From assembly GCA_033977485.1 (NCBI GenBank), contig CM066991.1, positions 33,477,850 through 33,541,849 on the forward strand: DNA of 64,000 nucleotides. The letters are read 5' to 3'. A model generated the notes under the pieces. It was not told the DNA's origin. It did not search any database and saw only the letters and a list, made by a program, of their open reading frames with translations. Source of the DNA: Hydrangea macrophylla (taxonomy: Eukaryota > Streptophyta > Magnoliopsida > Cornales > Hydrangeaceae). Every line of letters starts with the position of its first letter. The stretch's first letter is position 1. This document shows, piece by piece, positions 21,493 through 32,822 of this stretch. Both the position numbers and the translations under genes were made by a program.

Positions 21493-24396
21493 TGTAACAA
21501 CCTGCATTTCATTTAATTTTAAATTTGCATTTCATATTTAATTAGTGTTCCTGATGTTATCTCAAATTTGCAATTCTCATGTTTAGAATTCTAAGACTTG
21601 TTTTAATTCATATTGAAATTCTTATTGGGGTCAAACTACAATTTTACAAAATTAGTCATACCTGTGTTGGATTTCAAAGTCTGTATTTCAAATTTCTTTT
21701 AATTCAAACTGTATTTTTATAAAACCAGAAAACTATCTCTTACGTTAAAAATGAATTTTTTGTATTTTTGTGGTGATCACCGCGCCACGAAAATACCAGT
21801 TTATGTTCAAAACTGTCTGAGCCGCGTTAGACTTCCATAGATTTTGGAAGTGATGTAAAGTTGGACATGACTTATACTTTATTTCTATTAATGGCAAGCA
21901 ATGATTGATCATGCCTTGTTTGGGAATGCTTTTTGTGTGTGTGTTAATTTTAATGCCATAAGCTAGTTTTCCAAACACCATAAGTGATTCCTAGGCATTT
22001 GGCTTGTGCTTTGCTTGGATATGTATTTCTTGTGTGTGTTGTTTTGGTGCCAAAAGCTGGAATTGCCAAACAACTCAAGCGTGGCCCCTACATACCTACT
22101 TGGCCCTTGGATCATCTGTAGAGTTGGTGCAATTCATAATACGTATACATATGTTATGTATTATATGTATTTTAAGTTTATTAGGAATTTGTTGAGTGTT
22201 TAAGGATGTGCTTGGTCCCCAAGTTCTGAGATTTTAACTTCTATATATAATTCTCATTCTCACAAATTGGGATAGAAAAAAAAAACTAAGTAATACATAG
22301 AGTTTCAGAGAGTTCTACATAGTTTTTAGAGAGAGAGAACTTGAAGACTTCCATAGCCAAGCTTGGGTTTGAATCTCTTATATTGCTATTCTTTCTCAAC
22401 AATCTCTTTGTTCTTAATCTCTGTGAGTATTTTAAACTCACTCCAAATGTAATTTGTGCTCAATTACTGTTTGTGTGTATGTATATGTTGATTCACCATT
22501 GTTGACCTTCATGAAAACTTGAAGCCTAAAAAACACGGATTTTCCAAACTTAACCAAAATTCATTTTCTGAATGAAATATGAAAGATTATAGTATGTAGA
22601 GTATACGATTATAAAATTAGAGCTTAATTTGTTCGTATGGCGACGTATGATTAAAATGAAATTTTTATCAACTCTCGATTTTTTGTAAAATCCGAGAGCT
22701 ACAGATCGATTCGCGTGAAATTGATTGTAGATTCATATTCCTTACGAAAAATCGAAGAGATCCATATATAATAAGGAATCGTAGTAATCAAATTGCAAAA
22801 TGGGTCAAATTGGACCCTTAATTCTGAAACAGGGGAATTCTGACGAAGAAGATGAAGCTACTGCGTGAACTCGCACGCGTGATTGCATGAACTCGCGAGC
22901 GTCGGTCGCGCGAGCTGTGTGTTTCTAGGTAGTAAGGAAAGTTTTTATAATAAAATGGGAAAATAGCCATATCGCGCAAGCGGGGTGGCTTGTTTCAGGC
23001 AGACAGAAAAGGATTTTAAAAAGAAATGAAAATTGGGCATATCGCGCGAGTGACCCCCTGCGCGAGCAGCCCGCGCACGCGACTTCTGACAGTTTCTAGT
23101 AATTGCTTGTTTTATGTTAAGGAACTATTTGGGTGATGTTTTATGAACTTTTAAAGCCCTGTTTGTGAGATTTACTAAAACAGAAACCTATTTGGTTATG
23201 TTTGGACGAATGAAATGATGTACTACGACTTAACAATCCCCGCACGTACGTTGTTCCTATTATTCAGCATTTTACTTTATGTTTAAAGTTTCATGACATA
23301 CATGTGGAGTCAGCTGTACATGCATGGTGAGTGTGAATGTGGGTCAGTGTGGAAAAGAGTAATGGTCAGTGTGGTATAGAGTGTGTGATTGAGATTGTGT
23401 TGTGGACACTCCCTGGTAAGTGAGTACCAAAGTGTGTTGTGGTTGAGATTGCGGCGATAGTGTCTTTGAAATGCGATGGTGGCAAAACTAGACACTCCCT
23501 GACGCCCATGGTAGCATTAAAGTGTGTGACGCCGAACTTGGACATTCCTTGACACCCATGGAAGTGCTAAAGTGTGGCCTACGGACACTCCCTGGTACTC
23601 AAGTTTGGATACTATGTGATGTATTTACGAGGCGAATTAGGTACTAAAGTGTGAGGCATTGGACATTTCCTGGCACCCCGTGCTAAAGTGTGAGGCAAAC
23701 TGGACATTCCTTGGCACCCTTGTACTAAAGTGTGGCTATCGGAGTATTTTAAAGATACTGGTGTGAGATAGTGGATTGTTGTGTTTGTCGAGAGAAAAGA
23801 GTCGGTAAGATGAGATGGTGCATTGTTTTCATACACGGTCACATATATGTGAATTATAGCTTTCAAATGAAATTGTGGTTGTTTTCTAAAAGAACTCTTT
23901 ACTCTAATGTAAACTTATTGAATTAAATGGGATTTTGAAAACGGTAAATGAGTATGTTTTACATTCAAAATTATGTTTTTAATACTCACCAGCTTCTTGA
24001 AGCTGACGGCATTGATGCGCCCTGGACATTAGTGTTTAGGCTTTTCAGGTTATGACTATGCTGGGCCCTATGATTATGAAAACTGAGAACGGCTGCTTTT
24101 GGAAGATAAAACTGTTATCAATATTCTATGCTTTAATTTATGCACTATTTTGTATAAGGATGACTGTAATAGAAGATAGATATTGTTTTGTTTTAAGGCG
24201 GCTTGTGCCTTAGTTGACCCCGTAATGTAATATGTAATAAGTTAGAAAATATTATAAACCTTGATTGCTCTGCTCTGATTATTATATTTTTGTTGTTGAC
24301 GTTTGGGACAGAATCGATCCTTCAAACTATCACGACCTACGGGTCCATAAAGGAAATTAAACGCTTTCCTTATTTATGCTACGTCGGGGCGTGACA
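21493..24396 (+). repeat. 5' LTR of element D (2904 bp)
   Basis: Begins TGTAACAACCTGC and ends GGGGCGTGACA, just before the PBS. TATA at 22242-22250. It carries CpG-rich GCGCGAGC clusters (22871-22916, 22973-22989, 23040-23083) and, in 23320-23740, repeated GGACACTCCCTGG...CTAAAGTGTG units. Confidence 0.93.
22242..22250 (+). promoter_or_regulatory. TATA box of the D 5' LTR
   Basis: TATATATAA. The same sequence is at 27948-27956 in the 3' LTR. Confidence 0.65.
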
Positions 24397-24404
24397 GGAT
24401 TTAG

Positions 24405-24417
24405 TGGTATCAGAGCC
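24405..24417 (+). promoter_or_regulatory. Primer binding site of element D (initiator tRNA-Met)
   Basis: TGGTATCAGAGCC, the standard plant retrotransposon PBS complementary to the 3' end of initiator tRNA-Met, eight bases after the LTR end. Confidence 0.95.
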
Positions 24418-24595
24418 AAGTTTTATTATCTTAGAATAGTTTAGCCAGGTTAGGGTTTACCAGTATAGACCCGATTCCACAGTTCTGCTAGCTTAAGCTT
24501 TGCACACCCGATGATACAACAGGGACGATAGACTCAGTTACCGAAACGCCTAAGATTATCTCTGTCCTGATTTAAGTTAGTACCTTTTTCAGGTA

Positions 24596-25062
24596 TGGAT
24601 CCAGCTCAGTCCCTTTTTTGTACCCGATGATTTTGGAGGGAACTGGGTTACCTCGGGAGCGATAGTACCAGCTTCGGCGATACTTTATTTTACCGCTATC
24701 GAGCAGCGGGCAGCTGTGACCGTTGAGTTAGACCTCTGGCACTAGATTCACGTGTTAGGGCTGGTTGACTTATCCCGTGCTTGCCTCGAGATCCTGTACT
24801 TTATTGAGATTCAGCACCTAGTACTCATAGAGATGGTTCGCTTGGTTAACAGTGATGCCTTCTATTTATCCCTTGAGGTTCAGATTCTGCAGGCTCACCT
24901 TACACAGCTGGAGGTGCCTCCACCAATTGTCTCCACTAATGAGGACGATGCTGAGGTGGTTCATTTGGATCCTATAGGTAGGGAGGGTGTTGATGAGGAG
25001 GATGGCATAGGTTGGGACGACTTCGCAGTTGACCTTGAGGAGGCACTAGTACTTGAGCTAGC
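24596..25062 (+). pseudogene. Residual 5' coding region of element D (probable gag remnant)
   Basis: ATGGATCCAGCTCAG at 24596 sits where chromovirus gag begins, but the frame stops at once. A 104-codon acidic frame (24752-25066, no ATG) follows. I cannot match it to Gag. It joins directly onto RNase H sequence at about 25063, so a deletion junction is here. Confidence 0.4.
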
Positions 25063-27027
25063 TTGAGGAGACTCACTACCGCACCGGTACTAGCTATACC
25101 CAAGCCTGATGAGAAGTTCACTATCTTTAGTGACGCGTCATATCAAGGACTAGGGTGTGTACTTATGCAAGATGGTAGAGTTATCGCTTATGGATCCCGA
25201 CAGCTAAAGCTGAATGAGTTGAACTACCCTATTCACGATTTAGAATTGGTTGTAGTAGTATTCGCTCTCAAGATTTGGAGACACTATCTCTACGGTGAGA
25301 AGTTTGATTTATTCTCCGATCACAGGAGTCTGAAATATTTGTTCACACAGAAAGAGTTGAACATGAGACAATGCAGATGGATGGAGCTGATCAAAGATTA
25401 CGACTTCACATTAGAATACCACCCTGGTAAAGCTAATGTGGTCGCTGATGCTCTGAGTCGACAGACTCGTGAGATGATCGCATCCTTAATGGTTAGAGAA
25501 TGGCGAGCATTGGAGACATTGGTGGAGTTTGATGTACATAGTGTTGAAGAAGGAGAAGGGCAACTTTTTGGAGGTCTTATCCTACAGCCTGTTCTTATCG
25601 ACCGCATTATTGGAGCACAGAAAGAAGATGAGAAGTTTCAAACATGGTTGGTGAAAATGTCAGAAAAAGATCCGACAGAATGGAAGGTGGGAAGTGATGG
25701 AGGGTATCGATGCAGAGACAGATTATGTGTACCAGACTGTGGGGATTTGAGAAATGATATTCGGGCAGAAGCACATAAGTCAAAATATACAGTTCACCCA
25801 GGAGGAACAAAAATGTACAAGGATTTGAAAAGAAATTTTTGGTGGGAAGGTATGAAGAAAGACGTGGCCGAATTTGTATCCAAGTGTTTGACGTGTCAAC
25901 AAGTCAAAGCCGAACATCAGAGACCGTCACGATTGTTGCAACTGCTACCTGTTCATGGTTGGAAGTGGGAGCACATAACCATGGATTTTGTAGTGGGATT
26001 GCCTCGATCTCAATAGAATCATGACACCATTTGGGTAATCGTGGACCGACTGACTAAGTCGGCACATTTCATCGCTTACAGTATGACATACCCGGTAGAA
26101 AAGATGAGCCGGATATACATACAACAAGTTGTGCGACTTCACGGTGCCCTTGTGTCGATTGTGTCAGACCGTGACGCATGTTTTACTTCTGGATTTTGGG
26201 AAAGTCTGCAAGAAGCTATGGGAACCTCGCTCAAGATGAGTATTGCCTTTCACCCTCAAACAGATGGGCAGACTGAGCGTGTCAATCAGATCATGGAGGA
26301 TATGGTTAGGGCTTGTGTCATTGATTTCAAAGAATCTTGGGAGATGCACTTGCCTTTGGTTGAATTTACCTATAACAATAGTTATCACACGAGTATCAGG
26401 ATGGCTCTGTTTAAAGCATTGTACGAACGACCATATTGTTCCCCGTTGTGTTGGATAGAAGTTGGGGATACCAAATTATTAGGACCAGATTTGGTTAGAG
26501 AAACCAACGAAAAGATTTCTTTGGTCAAGGAAAGGATGAAAACCGCACAGAGCAGGTGTAAAAGTTATTTCGATCGATGCCGGAAAGATTTGGAGTTTAG
26601 TATTGGAGATCACATACTTTTGAAGGTTTCACCGACCCGAGGAGTAGTACGTTTCGGTCTCAAGAGAAGGAAGTTGGCCCCGCATTTCATCGGACCGTTT
26701 GAGATTTTGGAACTTGTCGGGAAAGTGGCATATCGACTGGCGCTACCACCGAAGATGTCTGGGGTTCACAATGTATTTTATGTGAGTATGTTGAGAAAAT
26801 ACATATGAGATCCCTCACATGTGGTTAGTTGTAACGATATTGAGATAAGTCATAACGTTTCTTACAAGGAGAGACCCGTGAAGATTCTAGATCAGAGTAT
26901 CAAGAAGTTGAGGAAAAAGGACATTCCGTTGGTGAAGGTTCAGTGGAATCACCGTGATGAGAATGAAGCCTCGTGGGAAGTTGAAGCTGAGATGAGGAAG
27001 AAGTACCCGGAGTTGTTTCATGACTAG
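25063..27027 (+). pseudogene. pol: Element D pol fragment: RNase H, integrase, chromodomain
   Basis: One frame runs through with a TAG at 26014 and a TGA at 26806. RNase H shows the catalytic series SDAS (near residue 24), HDLELV, FSDHRS and VADALSR, all intact. Integrase follows with the H-H-C-C zinc finger (HPGGTK...CLTCQQ), then the D,D,E residues in TMDFVVG, SDRDACF and TERVNQ. The C-terminus has a chromodomain-like end (KIPLVKVQW-type, EASWEVE, YPELF). It would integrate the element into chromatin, but the two stops and the lack of RT and Gag make this copy dead on its own. RT upstream of the LTTAP motif is gone. Confidence 0.9.
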
Positions 27028-27222
27028 TTAGTCTTGATTTCGGGGACGAAATCCTATTTAAGGGAGGAAGGATGTAACAACCTGCATTTCATTTAATTTT
27101 ATTGAAGTTGAGATGAGGAAGAAGTACCTGGAGTAGTTTCATGACTAGTTAGTCTTGATTTCGGGGACGAAATCTTGTTTAAGGGAGGAAGGATATAACA
27201 TTTTAAATTTGCATTTCATATT
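26981..27222 (+). repeat. 121-bp tandem duplication spanning the pol end, PPT and LTR start of D
   Basis: The block 26981-27101 (pol C-terminus, AAGGGAGGAAGGA tract, first 29 bases of the LTR) is repeated from 27102. The second LTR start reads TATAACA at 27194 and lacks about 20 bases found in the 5' LTR. There are therefore two PPTs (27058-27072 and 27179-27193). Confidence 0.85.
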
Positions 27223-29305
27223 TAATTAGTGTTCCTGATGTTATCTCAAATTTGCAATTCTCATGTTTAGAATTCTAATACTTGTTTTAATTCATATTGA
27301 AATTCTTATTGGGGTCAAACTGCAATTTTACAAAATTAGTCATACCTGTGTTGGATTTCAAAGTCTGTATTTCAAAACGGTGGAAATGTTTTCTTTTAAT
27401 TCAAATTGTATTTTTATAAAACCAGAAAATCATCTCTTACGTTAAAATGAATTTTCTGTATTTTTGTGATGACCATCGCGCCACGAAAATACCAGTTTAT
27501 GTTCAAAACTGTCTACACCGCGTTAGACTTCCATAGATTTTGGAAGTGATGTAAAGTTGGACATGACTTATACTTTATTTCCATTAATGGCAAGCAATGA
27601 TTGACCATGCCTTGTTTGGGAATGCTTTTTATGTGTGTTAATTTTAATGCCATAAGCTAGTTTCCCAAACACCATAAGTGATTCCTAGACATTTGGCTTG
27701 TGCTTTGCTTGGATATGTATTTCTTGTGTGTGTTGTTTTGGTGCCAAAAGCTGGGATTGTCAAACAACTCAAGCTTGGCCCCTACATACCTACTTGGCCC
27801 TTGGATCATCTGTAGAGTTGGTGCAATTCATAATACGTATATATATATATATATATATGTTATGTATTATATGTATTTTAAGTTTATTAGGAATTTTTTG
27901 AGTGTTTAAGGTTGTGCTTGGTCCCCAAGTTGTGAGATTTTAACTTCTATATATAATTCTCATTCTCACAAACTGGGATAGAAAAAAAAACTAAGTAATA
28001 CATAGAGTTTCAGAGAGTTCTACATAGTTGTTAGAGAGAGAGAACTTGAAGACTTCCATAGCCAAGCTTGGGTTTGAATCTCGTATATTGCTATTCTTTC
28101 TCAACAATCTCTTTGTTCTTAATCTCTGTGAGTATTTTAAACTCACTCCAAATGTAATTTGTGCTCAATTACTGTTTGTGTGTATGTATATGTTGATTCA
28201 CCATTGTTGACCTTCATGAAAACTTGAAGCTTGAAAAACATGGATTTTCCAAACTTAACCAAAATTCGTTTTCTGAATGAAATATGAAAGATTATAGTAT
28301 GTAGAGTATACGATTGTAAAATTAGAGCTTAATTTGTTCGTATGGCGACATATGATTAAAACAAAATTTTCGTCAACTCTCGATTTTTCATAAAATCCAA
28401 GAGCTACGGATCGATTCGCGTTAAATCGATTGCAGATTCATATTCCTTATGAAAAACTGAAGAGATCCATATATAATAAGGCATCGTAGTAATCAAATTG
28501 CAAAATGGGTCAAATTGGACCCTTAATTCTGAAACAGGGGAATTCTGACGAAAAAGATGAAGCTACTACGTGAACTCGCGTGCGCGATCGCGCGAGCGGC
28601 CCCTGGCGCGAGCGACCCGCGCGCGCGAGCTGTGTGTTTCCAGGTTGTAAGGAAAGTTTTTATAATAAAACAGGAAAATAGCCATATCGCGCGAGCGGCC
28701 CGCGCAAGCGAGGTGGCTTGTTTTAGGCAGACAGAAAAGGTTTTTAAAAAGAAAATGAAAATTGGGCATATCGCGCGAGCGACCCCCCGTGCTAGCGGCC
28801 AGCGCGCGCGACTTCTGACAGTTTCTAGTAATTGCTTGTTTTATGTTAAGGAACTGTTTGGGTGATGTTTCATGAACTTTTAAAGCTCTGTTTGGGAGAT
28901 TTACTAAAACAGAAACCTATTTGGTTATGTTTGGACGAATGAAATGATGTACTACGACTTAACAATCCCCGCATGTACGTTGTTCCTATAATTCAGCATT
29001 TTACTTTATGTTTAAAGTTTCATGACATACATGTGGAGTCAGTTGTACATGCATGGTGAGTGTGAATGTGGGTCAGTGTGGAAAAGAGTAATGGTCAGTG
29101 TGGTATAGAGTGTGTGATTGAGATTGTGTTGTGGACACTCCCTGGTAAGTAAGTACCAAAGTGTGTTGTGGTTGAGATTGCGGCGCGAGTGTCTTTGAAA
29201 TGCGACAGTGGCAAAACTGGACACTCCCTGACGCCCATGGTAGCATCAAAGTGTGTGACGCCGAACTTGGACATTCCCTGGCACCCATGAAAGTGCTAAA
29301 GTGTG
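27194..29305 (+). repeat. 3' LTR of element D, truncated
   Basis: Collinear with 21493 to about 23575, with few differences by eye outside the CpG-rich clusters. It stops at CTAAAGTGTGG, losing about 0.8 kb of LTR end and any target duplication. TATA at 27948-27956. Confidence 0.9.
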
Positions 29306-29944
29306 GGTTAAAGTTCCTAGTGACACCGACTCTTTCTCAAATCACTATATCACATGTGCACGGTCAAACGGGACCACTTTTCTTTCTCTAAAAAAAAATC
29401 ATGCATACACTCACACACAGGTCAGAACTACATTTGGCCTGATTCGTGTCTTGGGATACGTAAGCAACTCTCAAAGAGTGCAGCCATACCTATCACCATT
29501 TTTCGTCCTATTTCACTTTCTAAAAAGAAAAAAAAAACTTTTTTTCTTTTTCAATAGAAGTGCTCCATTTTAATAAAAATCACTAAAATTAGCAACGTGT
29601 TCGCACAAATGTTTGAGGGTGCCTAATACCTTCTCTCGACATAATCAAGTCCCCGAACCCATCTCAAAATCTCTGGTTTTTGCATGGCTATTAAGAGTCA
29701 TACTTTTAAAAGAGCCCACTTTTCTCAAAACTTTTTTTGTTAAAGTCAAAGATGAATTACTTTAATTGTCTTTGCAGGGGTCCTAACACTCCAAATGTTA
29801 TGTGGCGACCCTGAACTTTTTCAAACAGGCCCTACTATACTCTTTTCACCATTCCCAATAAAAATCAAGTCGCAATCCACCCACTCTCGGGAAGCCGGGC
29901 CCACACCGACAGCCTCGGTGTTCCTAAATCGCGGGCACGACACA
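29306..29944 (+). repeat. 3' LTR of element C, second part
   Basis: The conserved 3' block of Tat-group LTRs is present: a degenerate CTACG-type motif (29425-29465), GAGGGTGCCTAATACCTTCT, and TGTGGCGACCCTG (29802). The end is placed at GGGCACGACACA by analogy and is less certain than in A. Confidence 0.65.
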
Positions 29945-30324
29945 TACATTTAAAGAGTGTTTTTATTTATAGAGTTTAAACTCCATTTCTCTCTCTCCGT
30001 CTCTAGTCTCTACACAGCATCAACAGCTTCATAACAGCGGATGACAGAACATTTTGTTTTCAATTTAGGGTTTGGTTTTAAATTATCTGTTGTTCAAATA
30101 AGTATTTAGTTATGATACAAATTGTTAGAACATTTTGTAGATGTGACATAAAACCAATTATACACATAAGTAGACTATATAACGTATAAATATACTTGCA
30201 ATATCTGTTAAAATACTATATAAAAAAAAATTCTTCGGGGGGTGCTGCCTCCAAACCCCCATTAGGGCCCCGTCTTTCGATCTCGCTTTGCTCCCCAAAT
30301 TGTCAGGACCGGCCTTGGGTATAC

Positions 30325-30369
<45 letters not shown>

Positions 30370-31383
30370 TACACATACACACATATACACACACACACAT
30401 ACATTTTATGTAGATTTAAGCATTTCTAACCCATAAACTTTAAGGGTTGCAATCATAGATAGTGAGAAGAGAAGACCACAAGAGAGACCATTGCTGCTGT
30501 CGAGTAGACTACATGTCGATCCCTATAAGTACTCTTCTCACGTCTTTTATGCTTTTGTTTGTTACTCTATTTGAAGGCATTATCTTCTCTTTTTGCATAG
30601 GGTCTTTGATTTAGGTCTTCTAAGTCTTTGATTTTTGGGATGAGACATGTAAGGCTTTATTTTTTATTTTTTGGGGTTTTTCCTGGAGTTCCAACCTCTG
30701 TTTCACTATTTGGCTAAAAGATCTTCCAATTTCTTTCTCAGTCCCCATTTATCCCAACTATCTGCAAACCCTCATTTCTTTCTCTCTTCTATCGCCTCAG
30801 TGGCGAAGTGAAGAATTTTGAAGAAATCCGCCAAGCAGGAAACAGAACCACAACACAAGTACACATTTCTTCTTATCCTCTCACTCTAGGCCATCATAAC
30901 ACCATTTAATCAAGAAATTCATAGATCTTAATCTGATTCTTTAAAAATTAGCTTCTCTCTAAAGGGTTTATGACTGTATCATTGATTTTGGTACAAGTAG
31001 TTTAGTTGTTACAACACTTCTCTCTAATGGATTTATGACTGTATCATGCTTTCTTTTCATGGACAATTGAAATTACGTTTGATATGAGACATTTTTGTTG
31101 ACTTTACAGGTATTACGATGCCCCAATTTTGTATTGTTGTTTCCATATATTATTGGCTTTGGACATTCCACAAATTTAAATGAGTCCATTCATGTGTTCG
31201 TACTGAGGCTCATTACCATCAATTTTGTGGTTTCTTATTCCTTTGGAAACCAAGTGATAGTCTTGGAATTAAAGACTCCTTCAAAACCAAACCAAAGCAA
31301 ACCAAGCCTTGTGTGCCAATCAATTGGAGTCGGCTGTATGAATCATTTTTCTCCATTTGTCCCATCAAGAGCTATATGCTGTA
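29945..31383. other. Unassigned sequence with a microsatellite
   Basis: A (TC)n(AC)n microsatellite lies at 30322-30405. A G/C-rich patch at 30235-30315 and an AATTGGAGTCGGCTGTATGA block at about 31323 resemble anonymous plant repeats, but I cannot classify them. No gene is supported. Confidence 0.4.
30322..30405. repeat. Compound (TC)n(AC)n microsatellite
   Basis: Perfect TC dinucleotides pass into AC dinucleotides with a few AT interruptions. Confidence 0.95.
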
Positions 31384-32320
31384 ACACCCCTCGTCACGAC
31401 CCGGCGTAGCAAAATAGGGAAAATTAAAATTTCCTGGTTTTGGACCCGATGACACGTGACTGGACGGATAATCGTTTTGTCCTTCTAACTCCGCACAATA
31501 GTCATAAAGGAAATGGTAAAGCATGAACATAACTTAATCTTAATTGAAACATAAATACAATAGCGAAAATAAAACAAGTTACAATAACATCAAACTTATT
31601 ACAAGATGCCATACTAAACTTATTACATAAGAAACTACTATCTTCAATCTCTAGCTCGGCTCGACCCTTCTTAGCTCCTCAACATTGTACCCTGCGCACT
31701 TCTATCTAAACAAAAACCTGTATCACTCTGGACATGGTAATAACCAGGGCATAACATACCGTCAGCTTTGCAACAAAGTTGAGTGAGAGTCTCAACTACA
31801 CACTAATCAGTAATACAAATATCTCTCAACTCACATTATTGTTCTGTATCTTAAGATATGGTTAATCTTTCATCAAAAGACGCATTCTTTCACGGGCATA
31901 GCAAAGGTCTCAACTAAAACATATAAGCAGTTAAACATAGCATCATAGAATACATCCTCATTTTATCCTCGTGCGTACAAATGCATGATCAATGCAATTC
32001 ACTTACAACACTTTTAAAAAACAAAGGCTTTTTAAAATGGATACTCTTCAAACTCATTTCTTTTATAAAACAAATCATTTCTCTCAACTCATTCTCAACA
32101 CTTTCTCTTTCTCATCATAACTCATACTTTTACAGCCGATAATAGCATATGATATGTCCAAAGTAATCTAGTCATGAAGCCAGTCTGCCACATCATCAAG
32201 AGGTGCCGGTTACTCTGGTAAGGGTGCCCACAGGCGAGCATTCTCGAGGTGTTTTCTCAGACCGGGCGGTTCGTGACAGCAGGCCGGGCATGACGGTCGC
32301 GGTGTCCCGCGATCCCGACC
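31384..32320 (-). repeat. Antisense chromovirus LTR fragment
   Basis: On the minus strand it ends GCTACGCCGGGTCGTGACG, like the D LTR end, and carries an AAAGCTGACGGTATG-like block and a TAATAAG-rich stretch in the same order as D. It is related to but different from D. Its outer part is cut where element E starts. No internal region of this element is seen. Confidence 0.7.
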
Positions 32321-32762
32321 TGTCCAGTAGTTTCCTAAATCAACTACAAGTCTACAAGATGGAATGTGGCAGTTTCCTAAGCCACTTAGGAAACTCTCCT
32401 CCAATCATGCAAATTAGTTCTAATTAGATTAGTTTTCCTAATCCAATTAACTTACCATGTAGGGGTGGACTCTTACACCTATAAAAGAGCCCACCTACCC
32501 TGTCAATAGGGATCCGATCAGAAAACAATTCTCTAAGCTCACAAGCCTACAACAGAGAACTCACCATCCATACGCATATACCCGGTCGGTATTACTAGTA
32601 GTGTCGCCCATCTTTGTTGGCTCACCAGGCCCGCCGGTGATCTGCTAGTGAGAGTGCACAGATGCAACTGTGGACGTAGGTCACCTCGTTAACGGGACCG
32701 AACAACATGCAAATTGTTCTTGTCTTATTTTCTCTCTAAACCCTTCTTACCAATTTTAGGCA
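32321..32762 (+). repeat. 5' LTR of element E (about 0.44 kb)
   Basis: Taken to start TGTCCAGTAGTTTCC and end just before the PBS. TATA box TATAAAAG at 32480-32487. The start is an estimate because no second LTR is available for comparison. Confidence 0.55.
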
Positions 32763-32770
32763 TCATCAGT

Positions 32771-32788
32771 TTGACGCCGTATGTGGGA
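32771..32788 (+). promoter_or_regulatory. Primer binding site of element E
   Basis: TTGACGCCGTATGTGGGA, a variant of the TTGGCGCCGTCTGTGGGA start common in this lineage, probably once matching a tRNA whose 3' end gives TGGCGCCG. Confidence 0.55.
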
Positions 32789-32822
32789 AGATCTCTGATC
32801 AACAAATCCTTGACTGATCAAC

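Larger units (their letters stand above)
21493..29305 (+). mobile_element. Element D: Tekay/Del-type chromovirus, internally deleted, inside LTR C
   Basis: Two related LTRs flank about 2.7 kb of internal DNA with an initiator-Met PBS and the RNase H to chromodomain end of pol. Gag, protease and most of RT are missing. The 3' LTR is truncated at 29305. The base run before the 5' LTR (AAAAG) is the presumed target duplication, but its partner is lost with the 3' end. Confidence 0.88.

Noticed and set aside
28557..28865. Arg/Ala-rich 102-codon frame in the D 3' LTR
   Set aside because: It is caused by GCGCGAGC repeats and is broken in the 5' LTR.
29945..31383. A host gene between elements C and E
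   Set aside because: No ORF, splice pattern or domain was supported; only a microsatellite and anonymous repeat-like blocks.
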